A stretch of DNA of 60,000 nt. Source: Hydractinia symbiolongicarpus. Taxonomy: Eukaryota > Cnidaria > Hydrozoa > Anthoathecata > Hydractiniidae. Under the pieces are notes generated by a model that searched no databases, was not told where the DNA came from, and worked only from the letters and a program-made list of their open reading frames with translations. Below, one piece after another: positions 22,161 to 35,726 of this stretch; within the stretch, counting starts at the first letter, position 1; each line of letters begins with the position of its first letter. The DNA is taken from positions 22,694,001 through 22,754,000 of the forward strand of contig NC_079884.1 in assembly GCF_029227915.1 (NCBI RefSeq), read 5' to 3'. Position numbers and translations under genes: made by a program.

Positions 22161-24878
22161 AGCTAATTAACAAGAGTACGCAACTTCATCCCCAGGGAAG
22201 GATAGGTGCAGAGTACGTATAGCCCTTCTTAAGGTAAGTCACTAAGGAAGATGCAACCATCTCACTGCTGTGTAGCTAGAGTTTGAAACAAATGTGAATG
22301 TTGGGGGGGGACCATTACTAATAACTCTAAATAATGAAAAATAACATCGGTTTTTTACGGGTTAGCAGGTAATAATGAAAATGAAAAAAGCTTTTTCAAT
22401 TATGGAGCAATCCTGGTATCAGGCCTTATGTCGGACTGAGGAAATTAAATAAAGGTGTCGTCAAATTAAAAAAAAACAAGCCCTGGGGACGAGTTTGTGT
22501 GCAAACAGTGCACAAACAACTCTTCGCTGTCGCGGGTGTACAATGTAGAATCAACATTATGCCAAGTTCAACAATTTTCTAAGCGCGGGACATATCCATT
22601 GAAACGTGCGGAAAAAACCTGGGCTGGAATAGAATTTACAGACTGTAAAAGCATGATTATATGATTTTATAAAACATTATTAACTACCATTAACTACCTT
22701 ACCTCACATAGATTTTTTTTAAGTGATACTTACTAAACTAAGCTTTAGCAAAACAAATGAACTGAATTAGGCAACTTAGTCACTAAATCTGATTTCTTTT
22801 GGTCCTTTTTTCTCAATTTCAATTTTTTATTCGATTTCCCCGAATTCGAGACAAGCCAATCACAACTGGCCGACGGACTGACGTTTATGATAACATGATG
22901 AAACTTTTGGACAAAATATAAGATAAGTTAATACCAAAAATATACCCAAGGCTTTAATTCGTATAATCAAAGGTGAGTAACTGTAAGGCTAGCTACTGTC
23001 ATGTTATATTAATCAACCTCTGATCCAGCTAGCTAGCTATTATGTCTAGTGTAGCTTTTTTTGACTATTTTCCTGCGACGTTTTTTTATTTTTATTTTTC
23101 GTTGAGAACAATGACATGCACATGCTCATGTAGGTAGAAAATATAAACAAAAGAGCACATAAAAACCACAAAGTATTGTCTTAAAAGTGGAACTTTTACT
23201 AGTTAGAACAAATAATTTGTTTGAATTCAGATAATATTTTAAAGAGGGTACAATTGGGCAACATTTCGAATAAAATTGCATGCACTTTTCCGACGTCGCC
23301 CTGAGCATTCCCGAAATGCAATTTCTTGTAACAAGAAGGCGATTGAAAAGAAAGGAGTTAAAGTTTATACATAAGTTTTTTAATAAGTAAACTTTATCAA
23401 AAAACCATCAAAAACAGTTCTTTTAAGAACATTGCTACCACATAGAACATTGCTACCACATATTAGTGTCTGTTTTCCTTTCCTTTTTGGGCATTGTTCA
23501 GGGCTATGTAGGGTTTTCCTGGCGAATAACTGAATTTTTTTCAAAACGCCGAACTCGCCCGAAAACGCCAGCACTTTTTAGGGCGTATGCGGCTTATCAG
23601 CACCCTCGTATATTTTACCCCATATGTTTCTCCTTTTTTACCCACTACAAGAATAGATGGATTCCAGTGTGACATCATTTCTTTACTTTTCAACTGTAAG
23701 CTCTTTGGTGGTGGCATTTGCGTGTCAGGAATTTGGTTAGAAGAGGTCTTGTGGATTTCTTCACACAGAAATGCCAAAGCCAAAAGAGCTTACTGCTGGA
23801 AATGTAAACAAAGAAATTTATTTGTATGTGTGCATGTACTAAAATTTGACAATGTTTACAAACGTTCAATAAGCTTTTATAAAACATTGAACAGGACATC
23901 TATATATTTTGCTGAGATATCAATTTTCGCTATATTCTTTGATGCTACACATTTCCCAGAAATATACTTTTGGCCTGCATCCTCCCACTAACCATTAATT
24001 CTCTAGCCTAAACATATAATGGTGGCCATCTCCTTAGATTAGTTAGTTGACTAGTGTGATGGTCTCCAGCTTGTTTAAAGTTTTTAGCAATTTGTCTAGT
24101 TAAAGTTCCTTTTTCTATAGAACATTTTGTTTTTGTAATTGTTATGTTTTCAGCAAATAAACTCTTACTTACCTACTTACTTACTTAGACAGCGAATTAT
24201 ATACGAAGTCAATTGTAAAGAATTGTATAAGAATAGCTATATATGTATTAATTTAATATGAAACTACAAACCAAAAAAAAAAAATTTTTCCCTTTAATAA
24301 CTTTATAATAAGGTTTTTATATACTTGTATAGAGAAATTAACATTATAAAAGAACCGGGTGGTAGGGTGCGTTAAAATAGTAAAAACGTTTAAAGTCTAC
24401 TTAAACAATTTGACAAGTTGACAATTCCAATTCACTGGTGTTCCAACAGTAGGCAATAGGTGATTGCATACTCAGATTAAGCTCCAATGATCTATTGGAG
24501 CATATAAAGGTAAAAAAATCTCCAAGAAATAACAAGTTCATATACATAGAATATTTATCATCAATACTTAAGAAGTTTGCTTTAATATGAGCTACTGTAT
24601 ACTTTATGAATTATAGCATCCTTGATGGCTCCAAAAGGAGTAAAACATTAATATTTCTCTTGGATATGTTTTTTCAAAAACAAAAACACCTAATTTGATC
24701 TTTCTTACAAGTCATATTCAAGGACTGGGTGTTCTTTGACATAATAGTTTTAGCACACTAAGCGGAATAATTCTTCCTAATGAGCTCCAATCTATTGTTT
24801 TCTTTATTATGATTATCTTCAGCTAACTGTATACAAAAATTTAGGAGTAGCACCATAGGATAAAATGCACAATATACT
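22161..24878. other. Intergenic, minor repeats only
   Basis: Single ends of the small MITE family occur near 22190 and 22478 (GCCCTGGGGACGAG). A direct repeat GAACATTGCTACCACATA occurs twice at about 23428-23463. The open frames between 23380 and 23991 overlap on both strands and carry no motif. No gene is supported. Confidence 0.5.
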
Positions 24879-26116
24879 CAGCCCTTGAAATTAGCCCAAA
24901 AACCTGTCGGCAATAAATTGCCGACAACATAGTCGTTTGCAGCTGCAATTCCTTGGCAATAATTTGCCGACGCGAGAGAGTGAAGTGTCGGAAATTTTAA
25001 ATATATTATTTTTTATATAAATATTTAATAAATTTTTAAATAAATATTATTTATTTAAAAATATTATTTTTTTAAGTTTCGTTAGTCTTACCCTTTAAAT
25101 ATCAGTATTTTGCAGGAGAGGCGTGTGATTAATCACAAGCCTGAAAAATAGAGTTTTCAAAATCAACCTATAAAATCCGTTTTGTAGCGTGCGATGGCAG
25201 CCCTCGAAATAATTTTTGGATATTCATCAGACAAAATTTCTGCTACATTTCGTCGGACAAAACGTCTGATAGATTTCAGTCTTTGTCGAAAACTTTTAGT
25301 CTCAGAATTATTGAATAGTCCTGATCCTTTTAATCCACGAGAAAGTCTATTCATAGCCAACCTGACCATCCTAGCTAATTTACCGGCTTCTGACTTAGTT
25401 AAAAGAACTACGTAGACATAAATCTCTTTTGCCTGGCCTCTTTGTTGTTGGTAACCAGGTCTTACAGAAGAAATTTAGCCTTGCGGTTCTTAGCTAATGG
25501 GGAGGTGAACGCCGACGGACCACAGATGAATCAAGTGTGCAAAACTGCACTTACAGGCGGAACAGACATTTTATCATGGATTTAATTGTAGATAATTTCT
25601 TCATTTTACAAAACAATTGGAGACCATAGCAGATCCAAATTTAATAGATTTTTTTATGCCGCAAGTGTTATTCAAACAATTTCAAAAACGAAACTCACGT
25701 GCGGTAAAAACATTTTCTGTATAAATTTTGTTAAAATGTAGTTGAACTTTTCGAATGAATTTTGTTTTATTTAAGCCACGTGGATAAAGATTTTTTGTAG
25801 TTTGAAAACGAAGCATACTTTTGCGTATTTGCTAGTGATGACCTGAAAAAAAAACAATAGATTTATAAAAATGACAGTATAGTCATGCATACTATTTTGG
25901 ACATGTAGAAAAGGAAGTTAAGATTGAGAGAGTCGCCATACGTAGACGCTGGATCATCGTGTTTGGAATTCACGATTCAAAACGGCCCCCACTTTTCTAC
26001 CACAAAATGAAAGCGCAACAAAGATTATCCTAGGCAGTTTTTTGCCGTCGCAAAATGAAACCCCGCCAGCAATTGTGACGGCAATTGCCAATTGCCGACA
26101 CTAATTTCAAGGGCTG
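24879..26116. mobile_element. Inverted-repeat element of unassigned family (1.24 kb)
   Basis: The ends are a perfect 16-bp inverted repeat CAGCCCTTGAAATTAG, flanked by the direct repeat ATACT (24874-24878 and 26117-26121). Just inside both ends are runs of the word TTGCCGAC and its complement (TGTCGGCAATAAATTGCCGA at the left, GGCAATTGCCAATTGCCGAC at the right). A minus-strand open frame at 25163-25369 (SFRQRLKSIRRFVRRN) has no recognised family. A 5-bp duplication does not fit hAT (8), piggyBac (TTAA) or Tc1 (TA). Confidence 0.75.
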
Positions 26117-26121
26117 ATACT

Positions 26122-28457
26122 TAATTTGCCACTTCAAAAGGACACTTTTTGTCAAGTCGAAAAAAACACTGTCTTAATAATATCCATAATATAGTAATAC
26201 CAACTAATAAATAACTTGTGTCTTTATATGATTCCATTTAAAAAATTCGAATGAATGAAGGGCAACACAGATAAATAAATGTTAATAAAGTTTTATCTGA
26301 AGAAATTGTGCTGACAAAATATGCTATGATTTTAACTTAGTAGTTTTTCTTGGATGGTTACTCAAACTTAAGATTTGTGTTTCTGTAAATATCTTTATAT
26401 TAATACACAAATTTTTATTAAAAAGAATAAAACTACTTGTGATTTAGTTTATTATTTCATAATATCCTGTACGGTAAAGACTAGATTAAGCGCCAGTGGT
26501 TATATTTTGGAAGTCAAAGGGGGGAGGGGGGTATTCAGAGATTGTCCCAGTCAACATACTGCTACAACGGAAAATAAAAGATTTGCTAAAATCCTAAAAG
26601 ACTTCAGAAAAACAAGAATTTGTTGACATTGAAGTAATAGAAATAATAGTAAAAGGATGAAAAACATTTCCTTGCCACATAAATGTAATAGATAACTTAG
26701 AATACTGCTTTTATTAGAAAATTTGATAAGTGCCCCTTCTAATCATAGAAAGAAGTCGTTTATTCCAGGAGTGGAGGGCTTAATTGAGTCTTTAAGGTAT
26801 ATAATAATTCAAACAAAAAATTTCGCTAGAATAAGTTTATAACCAAGCTGTTTGAAGAAAAGGGAAGATGATATGGCAGTGAATTGAGTGTCAAAGAGTA
26901 AATAATTTTAGATAGAAAATTATAAATGATCCTACAGTAAAGCATTGTTTTAACTATTCTATTTCTGACATTAAAGTACTTAGTTTAAACTTTAATTATA
27001 TATTAACTTTTTTTTATTACTTCATGTGTTTACTTATCAATTTCTATGGAAACCCATCACACAATTAATTGCCCGATAAAACCGAATGACTACGGACAAT
27101 CCTTCATTTTTTTTTCTAATACTACCAACACTAAAATCAAATGAATACAGACAAACTTTTAAACTATTTTCTAATATTACATTTACACTTAAGCTTTATA
27201 CATATTTAAAGATATTTTCTAGATTCAAATGAAAACATACCGAATTGAAAAGTGAACTTTTTTTCTCGTTTTTATCTGTTTACATGTACCTAAGCATATA
27301 AATTTAATTATCACCTTTATAATATACTAAAGTTATTAAGATAAATTACATTTTTGTCTGTTAACATTAGAAAATTTGTATGAATTTAAGTAATTATTAT
27401 GGATGATTTAACAAATTCAGAAAGAACATTTTTGAAAATATTTTTTTGTCATTTTCATGCTGAATCTGTGCAATCCATGTAACCTTCTAATTTTAGTGAA
27501 TCTGGATAAATGTGCTCAAGTGTATAAGTAGTATTAATATGCTGAATATCAAATAGGAAAAAAACCTACATTAGGCGACAACCCTTGACAAAAATTAGTT
27601 AAAAGGAGGGCAGAATTTTAAGATAGTAGCCACAGCCAATTAAGGATGTTGTTTTTATCTAAGTAACATCCACTCTGAACCTGTCAATATTGACAGTGGA
27701 GTAAGTATTTCAGATTATAGGTTATCTGTTCAAGTTCACAATCTTAAAAAGTTTGATGTGGTCAGCACATCTAAAATTTTCTAGTTTTGGAATGACACCA
27801 GTAGTGAAAGTTCTTTAGCAATTTTTTGTTTGGGCAGAAAAAATGGCACAGCAAACTAAATAATTTCAATGCAAGATACAGGATAGTAAAATAATGAAAC
27901 TTGCCTCATATCAATTTTTACTATATATGCTAAAAAATACACTTCCTTAGGCTCATTAAAACAAAACACTTTTTAAACATTTCAGAAGCCTCAGGATTGA
28001 CTGCTTGTAAACATTGGCTTTTAAAAATATATTTACATTGTAAGCTAATCTCTCATGAAAATAAAAACAATTTCTTGGAAATTTGTTTATGAATCTACTT
28101 TTTTTCAAAAAATATTAATCAGTATTTTAAAAGGTAAGATTTTGGACTTAGAAGTTTTGCTAATTATACTAATTATGCATGACATGATAAATTTGATTAT
28201 AGTGCGAGGTGCTGTATTGGCAAGGCCTAGTTTGATTTGGAATAGGTTTACATAAATATTATGAATTTACTCTGATTATCTTTTACATCAACAATTGTTT
28301 ATCATCAGCAAACTTATGATGTCATAATTTCACTATCAAAATTTTTAAGTCCCATATCCTGTGAACCAATAAAGACTTTTTTTAAAAAATAAAATAATAA
28401 TTTTGGATTCTCTCTCATACGACATATACTTGTTTTTTCAGAGGAGGTAAGATTTAA
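26122..28457. other. Intergenic, nothing recognised
   Basis: AT-rich sequence with a purine block GGGGGGAGGGGGG near 26520. I see no gene, transposon end or RNA signature. Confidence 0.5.
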
Positions 28458-28701
28458 CTTTCACTTTTATTTATTCTGCTTTAGGCTTAGTGTTATTTAA
28501 ACTTCCTTTGCTTTAACAAATTTTGAAGCTCTTTTATACAACCTCACCTTGTTTTCAACTTTCACTTTTATGTACTCCGCTTTAAACTTGGTGTTTATTT
28601 AACTTTTTTTTTGCTGTAGCTACCTTTTTTTGCTGTAGCTACCTTCTGTATCTCTAGCTACCTTCTGTATCTCTAGCTACCTTCTGTATCTCTAGCTACC
28701 T
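28458..28701. repeat. 100-bp direct duplication and 20-bp minisatellite
   Basis: CTTTCACTTTTAT followed by a TCTGCTTTAGGCTTAG-like segment at 28458-28510 recurs at 28557-28605. It is followed by TTTTGCTGTAGCTACC twice, then about three copies of the 20-bp unit CTGTATCTCTAGCTACCTTC (to 28701). Confidence 0.8.
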
Positions 28702-30772
28702 ACTATTTCATGTTGTCTTTTAAGTCTAGCAAAAAAGTTAACTATTAAATTGGTGGTGATATTATTGTGCGAATTGAAAAGTTTGAGATATATATATGTT
28801 TTAGAAAACCCTGGAATTGATTTTTAATGTCAAATATTTTGGAAAGTCCTTTGATAATAAGGTTACAATAGTATTGTGAAAATTCTATTTAAAATCAGAG
28901 TAAATATTCTTGTTCATCCAATAGTTAAGTTATGTGTTGGCGTAAACAACTGGCTAACTCTGTAGAACAACCATGTTTTTGGTACTGGAAGGAAAAATGA
29001 ACTAGGATTTAAATTCTTAAAAAATACACATTCTTACCTGGTAACACAAAAGCGGATTGATAAAACAACAAATGATTGAATATGGATGAAACCTGTTACA
29101 CCCATGCAAAGTTCTCATAATTTTTTTCTTTTGTGAAATTTTAATCACAATCTGGTCGAATTTCAAGTGGTAACTTCCCTATGTACTTTTACACAGGGAA
29201 ATTCCATTTTTTGATTTGTGTGATTTATTTAACTACCTGATTGCTGGAATTTAAGATTTTTTTAAACATTTAAAGTGTTTGGTTTAGTTATTGTCTGTAT
29301 TTATTCAATATTTGTTTGCTTTTTTTTCATTACCTTTTTTTTACTCCATCTCTATACAGTATCTATAAGTATCTCCAAAATAGTTAGGGAAGTTATTGTC
29401 AGGTTTCTATGTTGCTTTTTGGGGGGTTTTAGCAAATTTTGAACTCCATCTATATTTAAGCAAGGCAATAAGTCACGATATTTGTTTGGTTGTGATATAG
29501 AAGCTCTTAAAGCATCCCCATATTTTCAATTTTTACTCTGAGTTGGAAAATTAAGATGCGCTTGGAAAGACTAAACAAGCACGTTCTCTTGTTTTCAGAA
29601 TTTGAATGTTAGATATGAAGTGATATGTACCCTAAAGGGTTCTAAGATTAGAAAATATCGAAGGTTTTTGTTGTTATTTTAAGGTTTTGGTCTTTAAAGT
29701 CAAACAAACACTTTATGACTTGGTAATTTATGCAAACATATCCAAAAAAATAATATTGGTATAATACACCTCTTTACAGTTTAATTTGTTCGCTCATTTT
29801 CTGTATTAAAAAAGAAAGTAAACAATGAGGCTTTGATTATAAACATGATGAATATTTCTCATTTTTTTGACGACAAAAAGTATGTTATAGCCAGTAACCT
29901 CACTTACAACATATGTCAAGGAATTATAACTTTCCTGTTCGCAATTTTTCACAATAAATTTATTTAACTTTTCTCACCCTTAAACCCTTCTTAATTCATA
30001 TCAGGTTTCTTCCTTCCCTCAACTTCTTATAAGAGTATTATAACAAAAGAATGATCTATTTAAGCAATGGTTAACTGAAACTGTGAACTTGTGTATATTT
30101 TCTGACCTTATCAAAATTCAAAGGACTAATCTTTTTTATTTTTCTTCTGCATAAGTGGAATTTTCCACAGGCCTATGACTGAAAATACTCAATGTAATGC
30201 ATATTTGTCTACATTAAATAAATTTTAAAGCAACAGGGAAATTCCCCATGTACTACTTGTATTCTGTTTCCTGGGATACCAACTTCTCTTTATACATCAA
30301 GCAATATGTTCATTTGATGTTAATAAGGTCCCTTAGCCTTGTTTGATTTTTTTCTTCAACCGGTTTAAACATGGGAAAGAAAACTTGGTTTGTGAAACCT
30401 TGTGAAAACAAGGTGAGACTTTCTATGAAAATATGCATCGCTAGCAATTTGGATGTTTTAATAACAATGCATTCCTTTAAATAACGCGGCAATCCTGGAA
30501 ATAGTTGTTATTATTTTATCTAAACAAAAAGGAACTAAAACAACTTCATTTCAGTACGGTCAAACTTTGGTATGTATTTAATTATGACCATTAATTTAGT
30601 GCCACCTTTATCTACAACAGCAAGATATTCATAGCATACAACTTCACCAAGCATACAAAATGTTTTAAAGATAGGAACGTGAGATATTTTCGAGAAAGAT
30701 GTTTACGGGATATGCAAATTAAAACAGCAGAAAGTGTAACATTTTGTAGAAGCCAAATTTAGCTAACAATGT
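28702..30772. other. Intergenic, nothing recognised
   Basis: AT-rich, with only short open frames lacking motifs. Confidence 0.5.
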
Positions 30773-30808
30773 ATGAACGCCCATACGCCCAGGCATATGG
30801 GCGTTCAT
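30773..30808. repeat. Isolated 13-bp inverted repeat
   Basis: ATGAACGCCCATA and TATGGGCGTTCAT are perfect inverted copies separated by 10 bases (CGCCCAGGCA). It is GC-rich against an AT-rich background. It could be a hairpin or a transposon footprint. Confidence 0.7.
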
Positions 30809-31076
30809 TTGAGTTAAAAAAGAACACTTTTTTATATCAATGTAGTTTATAAGAACGCTTAGGCTGGAATTTTGCCAATATTAATCTCAATATTATTAAA
30901 AACATTCTTGGCCTAAACTTTCTCATAGGTTATAGGAAAAAAAATAATGTTATCATTCTCGGCTTAACTTCCGTTTTCCATGCTAGCATGGGTTGGACAG
31001 GATATATCCATTCTGATCTAGACTGTGTTAGATCTAAACTCAACTTCCTCTGTATCAAGTCTGTCCTTATAACCTC

Positions 31077-32899
31077 CTACCCAGTCTTTTTCGGTCTGCC
31101 TCTGGGCTTTGCCCCAGGAACTATCAAGTCTCTACACTTTCTTACCCAATTATCCTCCTCCATTCTTTCCAAGTGCCTCAGCCAATTCAATCTTCTTATC
31201 TGGATAACATCTTTAATTCTACGGAGACTTAGCCTGCTTCTTAACTCATCTGAACTCTTTCTGTCTCTCAGACTGGTATTACACATCCACCTAACCATTC
31301 TCATATCATTCCTTTCTAAACGGTCAAGATCTTCCTGCTTCACTGCCCATGTCTCACTACCGGACAACATAACACTTCTTACACAGGCCTCATGCAACCT
31401 ACCTTTTACCTCAATTGACAGGACTCTGCTAGTCTACGAATGAAGTAACTCTCTGAACTTTTTCCAAGCAGAACCTATCCTGCAAGTAACACTTCTTCCA
31501 ACACCCCCTTCACTGCCCAACATATCACCTAAGTAACAGAAGTTCTCAACTATCTCTAACGAGCAACTGTTGTACATCATTAAAGCTGGAAATACTTCAT
31601 TCTCTATAATCTCACCTTTGCAACGCTTGCATACAAACTGAATTTCAGCTCTTAACCTTCCATTAATACTACTGCACTTCTTATGTACCCAATGCTTGCA
31701 AGTCTGACAAAAATTAAGTTACTACCAACCCCTTTCCTGCAAACTCCACAAGGCCACTTTCCAACTACAAGGTCACACTTGGCTGCAATGCTACTAATCA
31801 TGACTTTAGACTTTGCTGTGTTTACCTTTAGCCCTTTCTCTTCTAGTCCTTTCTTCCACTTCTCAAACTTATCAACTAATTCTTCCATCGACTCTGCTAT
31901 GAGAACCAAATCATCTGCATACAATAACTCCCATGGACAACCTGTTCTGAACTCCATCGACAGCGCTTCTAAGACTAGAACAAACAACAAAGGACTAAGT
32001 ACAGAACCCTGATGTACACCAACATTTACACTAAATTCATCACTAAGTGAACCGTTAATCCTGACACGTCTTCTAGCATTGCTGTACATAGACTGTTCCA
32101 TCGTAATTAGCAACTCATCCACGCCTAATTTTCTCATAGCCCACCAAATAACTTTACGTGGCACTCTATCAAAAGCTTTCTCTAAATCTACAAAGGCAAA
32201 ATAGAGATTCTTTCTCTTTCCTAAATACTTTTCCTGAAGCTGTCTGAGTAAAAATATTGCATCTGTAGTGCCACGCCCTGGAACAAAACCAAATTGCATC
32301 TTATCTATATCAATTCTTTCTCTAAGTAACTTATCAATCACTCTTTCAATAACTTTCATTACTTGATCAACCAACTTCAAACCTCTATAGTTACCCCTTT
32401 CTAATGCATCACCCTTGCCCTTGAAACAATTCACTATTACACTCGACTGCCACTCACTCGGAATAGCACCATCCTTTATAATCTGGTTAGCAAGACTTGT
32501 AATAAGCTCAACTCCAATATATCCAGATGCTTTCACCATCTCTGCAACAATACCTGATACTCCTGCAGCCTTGCCAATCTTCAATTTCCTAATAGCCTCC
32601 ACTACCCATTCTGTCTTGATCTGCATAGCTGGCCCTTCTACAACATCATCATCCGACAAATTATCCTCGTCCCAATCAAACTCAGTGTTAAGGAACCTCT
32701 GATAATGATTCTTCCAAGCTACCCTTTTCTCCTCCTCTGTGCTAGCCAAAACACCTTCATCATTACGTATACACTTCTCACCTACAACATCTTGATTAGT
32801 CTTTTTCATTTGCTTTGCTATCTTGAATACCTCATTGCGCTGGTCTTCCCTTCTTAACACAAATCTGTTTCTCTCTACTTCTGATTTTGCCTTATACAC
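31077..32899 (-). pseudogene. LINE reverse transcriptase and zinc finger (copy 2)
   Basis: The polymerase core is intact in sequence: MQFGFVPGRGTTDAI, FVDLEKAFDRVPR, VGVHQGSVLSPLLF and LLYADDLVLIAE. At the position of the copy 1 stop this copy reads FDWDEDNLSDDD, so it preserves the older state. One T is missing from a T run inside the zinc finger (CGVCRKGVGSNLIF then out of frame), which separates the C-terminal part, seen again at 31397-31077 as GSETWAVKQEDLDRLERND. Confidence 0.85.
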
Positions 32900-33245
32900 T
32901 GCTGTACGAGCACGACGCTTAGCTTCTAAGTAAAATTTTTACTACCACCTGACTTCCACTCTTTCCAAAGTTTCCTCTTTTCCTTTATACACTGGTCAAC
33001 CTCATTATTCCACCACCAGGTCTGTCTATGTCTAGCTGGTCCTTTCGTCCACCCACAGGTATCATCAGTAGCTTCTAGAAGACAATTCTTCAAAGTATTC
33101 CAAGTACTTTCAACATCACTATCACATTAACCATTGTGGGCTAACTGCTGAACTTTTGCACTAAATTGTCTTGCTACAATCTCTTCCTTCAGCCTCCAGA
33201 CTTTTCGACGGGGCCTGTACTTTCCCTTGGCTTCTTTAACACTCT

Positions 33246-33780
33246 TCAAGATAATATCACAAACCAGCAATTCACGTCCTTCACCACTTTCTTGTCTGAC
33301 TTTCTAACCAGGAAGTAATCTATCTGTGTCTTACAACCACCTGACTCATATGTTATCAGCCTACTCTGTCTCTTACTGAATGATGTGTTGCAAACCACCA
33401 TGTCCGTTGCCACTCCAAACTCAAGCAATCTCTCCCCTTCCTTATTTCTGCTCCCAAATCCATAGCCTCCATGCACACCTCTATAACCTTCAGATGACTT
33501 CCCAACATGACCATTAAAGTCGCCGACCGCCATGACAAGTTCAGTGTCTCCAAACTTTGATGTGACTGCTATTAACTCATCATAAAACTTATCTTTATCT
33601 TCCTCACTGAGTCCACACTGTGGAGTATAAACTGACAGAAAAGTGACAATCCTATTACCAATCAAAAACTTTATCACTATAATACGACTATTAACACGCA
33701 TAACATCTATTACTTTTTCTACCCACTTCTCTGCAACGAATATGCCAACTCCTCCATATCCATCACTGTTAGCCTGGAAT
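33246..33780 (-). pseudogene. LINE AP-type endonuclease, partial (copy 2)
   Basis: The open frame reads YGGVGIFVAEKWVEKV, then FLSVYTPQCGLSEEDKDKFY, VMAVGDFNGHVGK (the conserved Gly-Asp-x-Asn of APE endonucleases), NKEGERLLEF and TYESGGCKTQIDYFLV. The first part of the domain, with the metal-binding Asn and Glu, is missing because the element is 5'-truncated. It nicks target DNA in intact elements of this class. Confidence 0.85.
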
Positions 33781-34162
33781 TAATGAGAAACAACAATCTC
33801 CTGACGTTTTTTCTTCTTTTGACGCTAATATGGTGAAGATTTTCTACCTAAATCTGTTTCTTTCAATCCTAAATTATACTTTCATCATCCTGTAAATTGG
33901 ACTATGTATTTTCTTATTTTTCCTGAAGAACACAAATAAGACCAACCAAGGCTGGAAATATGTTAAAAAAACCACACCCAGTCTCAATTGCGATTTAGAA
34001 ACTAAGGAGGGACTAACATCCACTTTTGTCAAATATAAAACTCTCTGTACATTGATTCAGCAATAGGTCCTCGAAGTAAGAATGCAATTGATATAAAGAT
34101 CTCTTTTTAGTAGCTTAATTGTTGTTCCTGTTTATTATAAACCCGTTTTGTTTAGATCTAAT
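33781..34162. promoter_or_regulatory. Upstream region of unknown gene copy 1
   Basis: About 380 bp between the truncated LINE 5' end and the first clear ATG of the gene. It must hold the start of the gene unless an upstream exon was lost. TTTTGTTTAG at 34146-34155 could be a splice acceptor for such an exon. I can name no promoter element. Confidence 0.35.
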
Positions 34163-35726
34163 ATGACCAAGAAAATATTTATTAACTCTAAGAAGAAGTA
34201 TGATGGACTGTCGTTCCTGACTCAGGATATCAAGATTAGGAAAATATTTGATATTAAAACGTTAATCGAGAAGCTAAGAAAGTTTGTGTCACAAAAACAA
34301 TGGGTTCCGAAAGGTCCGCTTTATGATTCGCCACGATCGTATGCAGAATGTAAAGTTTTAGTTTTACTAGGTGAGTCTTTACTTATCTTTCCTTAAGCTA
34401 GCTCGTTCTTGCTTTTAACTTCAATTTTGTTACCAGTCAGATGTAATTATGTAAGAATTTTAACTCTGGGTGCAAAACATTAGATTGTGATTTTCTGGTT
34501 GATTTTTTTCAGGACATATTCCAAAGGGTCTCCATGAATCGGAGGTGTTCATAAATTTTGTGAATCAGCTTCTCAAAGAAAATTGGATTTTTTACATTGT
34601 TAATGATGGTAGTAGTGAAACATTCAATGTGAAAGACTTTGCACCAATTTGCTTGTCAACGGGTGGCATGTATTTCTCTTTTCGTGGAAAAAGCAAGAAA
34701 AAAATTAAAACCGTAAGATCATCTGTTTGTTCTTTAGATGCTTTAAGGTAAACTAATTTCGCATCCAACATTTAAGAAGCGTTCCATATCATCTAGTTAG
34801 TTTGTTACGAGAATACCATCCTGATTTGTTAGCTGTTAAAGTAAGTATTTTCTTTCTAGTTGGTGGAAGAAATGTTTAAAACGAGTGATAAGATCCACCG
34901 TGGCAAAGGTCATGTTGTTGACAAATTAAAGATCTTCTTGGAAAGTCAACCTGCTGACAAGTGGATTCCGTTTAACAAGATTTGGGAGTGGAAAAGTGAG
35001 ATTGTTGTTCATAATGTCTCCTGCAACGACGGTCAATTAGGTCAACCAAATCAACAAAGTGAGGAAAATAGTAGTTCTCAAGAATCAGGTGTTGAAATGT
35101 CTTTAGATGAAGCTTCTGCGTCATCGGCCCCCAACTCAGAAGCCCACTCACAAGAAACAAGTGCACGCCCGTCCAGTCAATTGGTAGCGTTGAGAAACTC
35201 TGCGTTAATATCGTCAATATCTGGCCACGTTCAGCGTATTCCAGAAAGAATACCGTCGGAAAGTAGCGAAGCGTTACTTGAAAACCCTTCTGAGAACTTA
35301 TGTATTCAGAGGTTATGTTACTCGTTACGTAGTCTGGCAATCAACACAGGTGAACCTGTAATAAGTCCTGCAAGTACACATGAAACAGAACCCGTTTTGT
35401 TTGGCATGCGATTGAGATGGCCATCTGAAAGTATTGACTCTAGCTTAAGAACACCTAGCGAAAGCATTGATTGCACGTCCAGAAGACAGGCTACGGAAAG
35501 TATTGACTCAGGCTACTCCAGCCAGATATCGAGGGACCTACCACCTGACTTCCACTCTTTCCAAAGTTTCCTCTTTTCCTTTATACACTGGTCAACCTCA
35601 TTATTCCACCACCAGGTCTGTCTATGTCTAGCTGGTCCTTTCGTCCACCCACAGGTATCATCAGTAGCTTCTAGAAGACAATTCTTCAAAGTATTCCAAG
35701 TACTTTCAACATCACTATCACATTAA
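34163..35726 (+). pseudogene. Unknown Ser-rich protein gene, copy 1 (3' end replaced by LINE)
   Basis: Exons are 34163-34370, 34513-34712 and 34860 onward, with GT-AG junctions (GTGAGT/TTTTTTCAG and GTAAGA/CTTTCTAG) that keep the frame. The sequence is identical to copy 2 up to 35536. There the tandem-duplication junction joins it to LINE sequence in antisense, and the frame runs 63 more residues (beginning LPPDFHSFQSF) to a stop at 35726. The last 32 residues present in copy 2 are missing. It may be transcribed but would make a chimeric protein, and it has lost its own 3' end. Confidence 0.7.

Larger units (their letters stand above)
30949..33780 (-). mobile_element. RTE-like LINE copy 2 (starts within the endonuclease)
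   Basis: Same family as the copy at 9243-11530 but longer. It begins inside the endonuclease domain and runs through reverse transcriptase and zinc finger to a 3' end with the same CCATGCTAGCATGGG palindrome. Its right part (from 32942) is included in the tandem duplication. The frames at 33246-33701, 31652-32899 and 31077-31397 belong to one broken ORF2. Confidence 0.88.

Noticed and set aside
23380-23991. Overlapping frames of 64-134 codons on both strands
   Set aside because: They use unlikely amino-acid content, overlap each other, and start at weak sites. No domain is visible.
31683-32702. Plus-strand frames over 31683-32012 and 32415-32702
   Set aside because: Antisense shadows of the RTE-like reverse transcriptase; the same shadows appear under copy 1 at 9798-10688.
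34748-34859. An extra mini-exon between exons 2 and 3 of the unknown gene (34801-34840)
   Set aside because: It would need introns of 53 and 19 bases. The single 147-base intron 34713-34859 with GTAAGA/CTTTCTAG joins the frame better.
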